From IMG/VR virus record IMGVR_UViG_3300029985_000088, positions 1-38,126 of that record: a stretch of DNA of 38,126 bases, one strand, 5' to 3'. Both the position numbers and the translations under genes were made by a program. Each line of letters opens with the position of its first letter. Positions within the stretch are counted from its first letter, which is position 1. Shown in pieces: positions 37,773 to 38,126 of the stretch. Below the pieces are notes generated by a model that was given only the letters and a program-made list of their open reading frames with translations, was not told the origin of the DNA and did no database searches. Origin of the DNA: a virus.

Positions 37773-38120
37773 TTAGATAGATGAGAGTGTGTGTGAGGGT
37801 TTGAGAAGTTTAGATATATATGATTGAGAGAGTCCTAACTTAGCTGCTATTTGTCTTTGAGTCATGCCCTCTTCGACTAGAAGCTCTATCTTCGTTTTAG
37901 TTGCCTCTCTTTCTTGTGCCTCTTCAGCCTCTTTTAAGGTGTCAGAGTCTTTTGTGTAGCCCTGAGTGATGTACGTCTGTCTCACTACACGCTCGCCGCT
38001 CTCAGTCTCTTCTAGGATAGTCCTAGAGGTATCGTTGGGGTGCCGAAGTTCTTGAGTAGATCCAACCATGCTGAGCATGTACGGTGGACGGAACAGGTTA
38101 GATTTTTCTACGCGGACCAT
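37773..38120 (-). CDS. Helix-turn-helix regulator
   Basis: A 115-residue protein whose C-terminal part (ELLVEEGMTQRQIAAKLGLSQSYISKLLKPS) is a clear helix-turn-helix of the resolvase/IS-like HTH_7 type: EGMTQRQIAAKLG followed by SQSYISKLLK. The N-terminal 45 residues are polar, and a charged helix (DTLKEAEEAQEREATKTKIE) links them to the HTH and may mediate dimer formation. It is the first minus-strand gene, so it is likely an early regulator; its candidate target is the inverted repeat just downstream. The gene starts 6 bases from the window end, so its promoter and ribosome site are not visible and an upstream start cannot be excluded. Confidence 0.75.
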   Translation of the reverse strand: MVRVEKSNLFRPPYMLSMVGSTQELRHPNDTSRTILEETESGERVVRQTYITQGYTKDSDTLKEAEEAQEREATKTKIELLVEEGMTQRQIAAKLGLSQSYISKLLKPSHTLSSI

Positions 38121-38126
38121 GAGGGG

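Noticed and set aside
1-38126. A complete circular genome in this window
   Set aside because: Joining the ends gives no start codon for the frame-1 gene and would put the regulator start against an antisense gene; no matching end repeat was seen.
1-38126. CRISPR array, tRNA genes, diversity-generating retroelement, integrase or phage RNA polymerase
   Set aside because: No direct-repeat array, cloverleaf sequence in the gaps, reverse transcriptase, recombinase or T7-type polymerase motifs were found.

Overview
The window looks like most of the genome of a tailed, probably podovirus-type phage (Caudoviricetes). It carries a large terminase, a portal, a scaffold-like protein, a Mu gpT-like major capsid protein, adaptor/nozzle-like and fibre-like proteins, and a set of long low-complexity or coiled-coil proteins that look like internal virion (DNA-ejection) proteins. 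I see no tail tape measure, sheath or tube gene, no integrase and no tRNA. There is also no phage RNA polymerase, so transcription should use host RNA polymerase, perhaps helped by a phage sigma-like protein. The left edge cuts a gene and the right edge ends 6 bases beyond a start codon, so the true ends or a circle cannot be judged. The amidase endolysin fits a bacterial host; I cannot name the host.

Plus strand, 1-28857 (virion and lysis). First comes a small accessory/lysis block: a truncated unknown gene, a GroES-like co-chaperonin, a 30-residue membrane peptide, a 97-residue unknown and an amidase endolysin. Then follow PhoH, the large terminase, two small lysine-rich proteins, a giant cysteine-module fibre with a signal peptide, the portal, an 86-residue protein, the scaffold candidate and an unknown. 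At 11460-11564 a hairpin terminator is followed by a promoter with a palindrome over its -10 box. This restarts transcription for the capsid block: decoration-like protein, major capsid protein, two more beta-rich proteins, a histone-like basic protein, adaptor candidate, repeat fibre and nozzle candidate. The block ends with small proteins, a GNAT-like protein, three ejection-type proteins (one with an N-terminal transglycosylase domain), a PurD-like ATP-grasp enzyme among them, and a holin-like membrane protein.

Minus strand, 38120-28840 (early/replication). In transcription order: helix-turn-helix regulator, symmetric inverted repeat, small basic protein, SNF2-type helicase, small protein, ribbon-helix-helix protein, dATP/dGTP diphosphohydrolase-like protein, family A DNA polymerase with an N-terminal UDG-like domain, small protein, PD-(D/E)XK nuclease with Fe-S cysteines, ThyX, a 44-residue Cys-rich protein, a RecA/Sak4-like ATPase, a 52-residue acidic Cys protein, an ssDNA-binding-type protein, a VRR-NUC nuclease, and a sigma region 2/HNH fusion. 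The two strands converge with an 18-base overlap at 28840-28857.

The most unusual observations are these. The ATPase at 30466-31245 has its Walker A motif at the C-terminus and Walker B near the N-terminus, a circular permutation. The protein at 28840-29475 joins a sigma-70 region 2-like half to an HNH-like half that has lost its first histidine. Three genes too short for routine calling (849-941, 30318-30476, 31238-31372) fit between their neighbours by short start/stop overlaps. Most genes are packed with TAATG or ATGA junctions, which implies long translationally coupled operons.
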